From: an uncultured Crocinitomix sp.
Lineage (GTDB): Bacteria > Bacteroidota > Bacteroidia > Flavobacteriales_D > Crocinitomicaceae
Direction: 5' to 3'
Length of the DNA: 64,000 bases
NCBI GenBank assembly: GCA_937136425.1
Contig: CAKZON010000110.1
Location: forward strand, 1-64,000
The notes under the pieces were generated by a model that saw only the letters and a program-made list of their open reading frames with translations, searched no databases and was not told the origin of the DNA. A program made the position numbers and the translations under genes. This document shows, piece after piece, positions 60,840-64,000 of this stretch (its first letter is position 1; the number at the start of each line of letters is the position of its first letter).

Positions 60840-62978
60840 ATGAATGTAACAACAAAAACAATTGATGTTGGTAACGGAAGAGAAATTTCTGTCGAAACAG
60901 GAAAACTTGCCAAACAAGCTGACGGATCAGTTGTTGTAAAATGTGGAGGAACAATGATTCTTTCCACTGTAGTGTCAAACCATGACGCTAAACCAGGAGT
61001 GGATTTTTTACCACTTACAGTAGACTACAGAGAAAAATTCTCCGCAGGAGGTAAAATCCCTGGCGGTTATTTAAAGCGTGAAGCAAGACCTTCTGATGAT
61101 GAAATTCTTGTAATGCGTTTAGTAGATAGAGCGTTAAGACCTCTATTCCCTAGCGATTATCACGCAGATACGCAATTAATGATGCAGTTGATTTCATTTG
61201 ATGGAGTTAATATGCCTGATTCATTAGCTGGTTTTGCAGCATCAGCTGCAATTGCTGTTTCTGACCTTCCTTTTGGAGGACCTATGTCAGAAGTAAGAGT
61301 TGGTCGTATTGATGGAAACTGGATAATTAACCCAACTTTTGAAGAATTTGCTCAATCAGACGTAGATGTAATCATTGCTGGAACAGCTGAGAACATTGTA
61401 ATGGTTGAAGGTGAAATGCATGAAATTTCAGAAGCTGAGCTTGTTGAAATTATCAAAGTTGCACACGACGCCATTAAAAAGCAATGTGCTTTTCAATTAG
61501 AATTGGCTGCTGCAGCTGGTGTTTCTGCTGAGAAGCGTGAGTATTCTCACGAAACTCATGATGAGGATATCAAAGCTAAAATTCACGCAGCTACTTATGA
61601 CAAATGTATGGCTGTTGCTCGTCAAGGCTTAGCAGACAAGTCTAAAAGAGCTGAATTATTCAGAGAAATCTATCAAGAATATGTTGATGGATTAGATGAA
61701 GAAACATTAGAAGCAGAAGCTCCATTTATTTCGGTTTACTTTAATAAAACCAAAAAAGAAGCAGTTAGACGTGTAATGTTAGACGAAAGAATTCGTTTAG
61801 ATGGTAGAGACATGGATGAAATCAGACCAATTTGGTCAGAAGTTGATTACTTGCCTTCAGCACACGGTTCTGCAGTGTTCACACGTGGTGAAACACAATC
61901 ATTAACATCTCTTACCTTAGGTGGTAAATTAGATGAGCAAATGATTGACACTATGGCGGACAAGCGTTTCGAAAAATTCTTACTTCACTATAACTTCCCT
62001 CCATTTTCAACTGGTGAGGCTAGACCTATTAGAGGAGTTTCTCGTAGAGAGATTGGACACGGTAACTTGGCTTTAAGAGCATTAAAAAACATGTTGCCAG
62101 ATGATAATCCATATACAATTCGTTTAGTATCTGATATTCTTGAATCAAATGGTTCGTCTTCAATGGCAACAGTTTGTGCAGGAACATTAGCACTAATGGA
62201 CGGTGGTATTCAAATGAAGAAACCAGTTTCAGGAATTGCAATGGGATTGATTACTGATACTGACGGAAAATACTGTGTATTATCTGATATTTTAGGAGAT
62301 GAAGATCACTTAGGAGATATGGATTTTAAAGTAACAGGAACAGCTGACGGAATCACTGCATGTCAAATGGATATTAAAGTGGACGGTTTACCATATGAGG
62401 TATTAACTGAAGCTTTAGAACAAGCAAGAGCTGGTAGATTACACATTTTAGGAGAAATCTTAAAAACGTTGGATAAACCAAATACTGAATTGAAACCAAA
62501 TGCACCAAGAATTGAAGGATTAATCGTACCAAACGATTGTATCGGAGCAATTATCGGGCCTGGTGGAAAAATTATTCAAGAAATGCAAAAAGAAACGAAT
62601 ACTACTATTACTATTGACGAGAATGAAAATGGTGAAGGAAGTGTTCAAATCGTTGCTAACAATGCAGAAGACATGGATGCTGCATTAAAACGCATCAAAC
62701 TAATCGCTTTCCCTCCAACTGTTGAAGTTGGTGCTGAATATGAAGGAAAAGTAAAATCTATCCAAGCTTACGGGTGTTTCGTTGAGATTCTTCCTGGAAC
62801 TGATGGGTTGATTCACATTTCTGAATTAGAGCACAAGAGAGTTGAAAAAGTTGAAGACGTATGTAAAGAAGGAGATGTATTGAAATTTAAAGTGATTGGA
62901 CAAGATCCAAAAACGAAAAAATTCAAATTATCACGTAAAGTTTTATTACCTAAGCCGGAAGCAAAGCCAGCTGAGTAA
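60840..62978 (+). CDS. pnp: Polyribonucleotide nucleotidyltransferase (PNPase)
   Basis: The 712-residue protein has two RNase PH domains (first about 10-145, with LPLTVDYREKFSAGGKIPGGYLKREARPSDDEILVMRLVDRALRPLFP; second about 310-540, with SLTSLTLGGKLDEQM, HYNFPPFSTGEARPIRGVSRREIGHGNLALRAL and MDFKVTGTADGITACQMDIK), a KH domain (VPNDCIGAIIGPGGKIIQEMQ) and an S1 domain (EYEGKVKSIQAYGCFVEILPGTDGLIHISEL). It degrades RNA 3' to 5' with phosphate. A folded leader precedes it and a strong terminator follows. Confidence 0.98.
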   Translation: MNVTTKTIDVGNGREISVETGKLAKQADGSVVVKCGGTMILSTVVSNHDAKPGVDFLPLTVDYREKFSAGGKIPGGYLKREARPSDDEILVMRLVDRALRPLFPSDYHADTQLMMQLISFDGVNMPDSLAGFAASAAIAVSDLPFGGPMSEVRVGRIDGNWIINPTFEEFAQSDVDVIIAGTAENIVMVEGEMHEISEAELVEIIKVAHDAIKKQCAFQLELAAAAGVSAEKREYSHETHDEDIKAKIHAATYDKCMAVARQGLADKSKRAELFREIYQEYVDGLDEETLEAEAPFISVYFNKTKKEAVRRVMLDERIRLDGRDMDEIRPIWSEVDYLPSAHGSAVFTRGETQSLTSLTLGGKLDEQMIDTMADKRFEKFLLHYNFPPFSTGEARPIRGVSRREIGHGNLALRALKNMLPDDNPYTIRLVSDILESNGSSSMATVCAGTLALMDGGIQMKKPVSGIAMGLITDTDGKYCVLSDILGDEDHLGDMDFKVTGTADGITACQMDIKVDGLPYEVLTEALEQARAGRLHILGEILKTLDKPNTELKPNAPRIEGLIVPNDCIGAIIGPGGKIIQEMQKETNTTITIDENENGEGSVQIVANNAEDMDAALKRIKLIAFPPTVEVGAEYEGKVKSIQAYGCFVEILPGTDGLIHISELEHKRVEKVEDVCKEGDVLKFKVIGQDPKTKKFKLSRKVLLPKPEAKPAE

Positions 62979-63000
62979 TACAATCAATACAACATATATT

Positions 63001-63036
63001 AGAAGAGGCGTTTCAAATGAAACGCCTCTTTTTTGT
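63001..63036 (+). terminator. Rho-independent terminator after pnp
   Basis: A 13-bp stem AAGAGGCGTTTCA/TGAAACGCCTCTT with a 2-base loop and six-T run, 23 bases after the stop. Confidence 0.88.
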
Positions 63037-63102
63037 TTTAAGAAAATGTTACCGCAACCAACGTAGTTGAACTGTCTCTCGTTAATAATAGAGAATGAAA
63101 CT

Positions 63103-63753
63103 ATGAACATTTTTCTCAATCATATTAAAATACTATTCTCTCTTATCATTCTGCTCTATTCCTCCAATGCACAAAGTCAAATAAAGGATAACTTGTATTA
63201 CAACATTCAACCTTATGTTGGCTTTGGAGTAATGGACATCAACATGAAAATTGGAACGCCTTTTAAACGTGGAGATGCTCAATTAGTTGGTCTTCCAATA
63301 TCTCTTGGCATTAAGGTTGAATCTCGCATTGACGCCAAACTTGCATTAAAAATTGACCTGAATTATGTTCACAAAGGAGTGAAATACACTGACAATCGCC
63401 CAACAGCAAACCATAGCCATGAATATGAAAAACAACATGTCCGTACATTTACCAAAATCAGAGCTATGATTGGTCTCAATATTTATTGGTTAAAAAAGAA
63501 AAAAAACACCAACTATTTTTCAATTAACTGTGGCTATAAATTCATTAAACGTCAATACAATGTTGACAACGTGTCTGCACAATTGTTTTACGGCTCCCCT
63601 TTTTTATCGAATTTTTATCAATACAAAACACATCATGCCGCAATAAGGCTTGCTCTTGGAAAGGACATATTACTCACACCTAGGTTATCGTTAAACGGTG
63701 AGATAGGAATTGGAGGAGCTCCATTGCATTTTGGATTAAAATATCAATTCTAA
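63103..63753 (+). CDS. Small outer-membrane beta-barrel-like protein (216 aa)
   Basis: The start at 63103 gives a signal peptide (MNIFLNHIKILFSLIILLYSSNAQSQ); the frame is open from a TTG at 63067. The body has repeated beta strands ending in aromatic residues (YVGFGVMDINM, LALKIDLNYVHKGVKY, KIRAMIGLNIYWL, FSINCGYKFIKRQYN, AAIRLALGKDILL, HFGLKYQF), the layout of a PorT/OmpW-like eight- to ten-strand barrel. Ending in F is typical for outer-membrane insertion. Family not certain. Confidence 0.72.
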   Translation: MNIFLNHIKILFSLIILLYSSNAQSQIKDNLYYNIQPYVGFGVMDINMKIGTPFKRGDAQLVGLPISLGIKVESRIDAKLALKIDLNYVHKGVKYTDNRPTANHSHEYEKQHVRTFTKIRAMIGLNIYWLKKKKNTNYFSINCGYKFIKRQYNVDNVSAQLFYGSPFLSNFYQYKTHHAAIRLALGKDILLTPRLSLNGEIGIGGAPLHFGLKYQF

Positions 63754-63819
63754 AAATCCTACTGACACACCTTTGTCAATGCCCCCCATTAACTTCGTTT
63801 CAAATAAAAAAACAGATTT

Positions 63820-64000
63820 ATGGAAACAAGAAAATTAGAAGAACTAAAAATTGTAGGAATTGAAGTACGCACCCAAAATGCACCTGGTAAAGCCGAACAA
63901 GATATTCCAGCACTATGGGGCAGATTCATGGCCGAAAATATTTCCGCCCAACTCCCAAACAAAATCTCTGAAGACATTTACTGTGTGTATTGCGAATATG
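63820..64000 (+). CDS. GyrI-like / AraC effector-binding domain protein, partial
   Basis: The frame starts METRKLEELKIVGIEVRTQNAPGKAEQDIPALWGRFMAENISAQLP and runs out of the window. The IVGIEVRTQN..DIPALWGRF.AENI pattern fits the GyrI-like small-molecule-binding domain (also found in AraC-type effector domains). Only about 60 residues are visible, so the full length and any DNA-binding part are unknown. Confidence 0.7.
   Translation, partial: METRKLEELKIVGIEVRTQNAPGKAEQDIPALWGRFMAENISAQLPNKISEDIYCVYCEY

Overview
The window looks like chromosome of a member of the Bacteroidota, most likely Flavobacteriales and possibly near the Crocinitomicaceae or Fluviicola; the family-level guess is inference. 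The reasons are AT-rich DNA, many sites matching the Bacteroidota -7 promoter element TAnnTTTG, large exported proteins ending in type IX secretion (T9SS) sorting domains (YPNP/NPF...K-I-V/I-K), TonB-dependent receptors, periplasmic TPR kinases, a membrane-anchored MutS-like ATPase, DUF1573 and menaquinone synthesis (MenB). No rRNA, CRISPR array, integrase or intact insertion sequence was seen.

Layout. 1-90: 3' end of a tRNA-Lys and its terminator. 378-6455: an accessory stretch of small, mostly unrelated genes (exported GH109-like oxidoreductase, lipoprotein, HEAT-like protein, SRPBCC protein, pentapeptide-repeat protein, ATP pyrophosphatase). 6604-12382: an outer-membrane beta-barrel protein, an SdpR/SdpI-type repressor and immunity-like pair with a clear operator, an alpha/beta hydrolase, a TerB-like protein and a small lipoprotein. 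12508-21258: tRNA-Leu(GAG) followed by an 8.6-kb island bounded by two exact 20-bp copies of the tRNA 3' end. The island carries an Avs-like STAND NTPase with an N-terminal Mrr-type nuclease, a small P-loop partner gene in the same operon, a bacterial NACHT protein, a small unknown gene and an exported beta-barrel-like protein. 21682-25980: two unrecognised proteins ahead of a TPR histidine kinase and LuxR-type regulator. 26202-31018: two T9SS-sorted SBBP-repeat proteins facing each other, with a lipoprotein between.

31211-33295: a membrane protein and a TPR-LuxR regulator. 33490-37815: a metal-uptake-type cluster (small Cys-motif membrane protein, TonB receptor, PepSY membrane protein). 37896-40574: a four-gene signalling operon, next to an AidA/PixA inclusion-body-type gene (41005). 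41491-47484: a membrane protein, a four-PAS SpoIIE phosphatase, a DUF1569 protein and a T9SS protein. 47844-52016: MenB and a two-gene lipoprotein unit. 52375-64000: mostly core genes (S41 processing protease, DUF1573, MutS-like ATPase, SDR, cmk, fbaB, accD, rpsO, pnp).

The most interesting part is the integrase-less tRNA-Leu defence island, where two NLR-like systems stand back to back between att-like repeats. Other points worth checking are the SdpR-type operator overlapping its own promoter region, a structured leader in front of pnp, apparently leaderless transcription of cmk, and a repeated palindromic element found near both sides of the island and after the response regulator.
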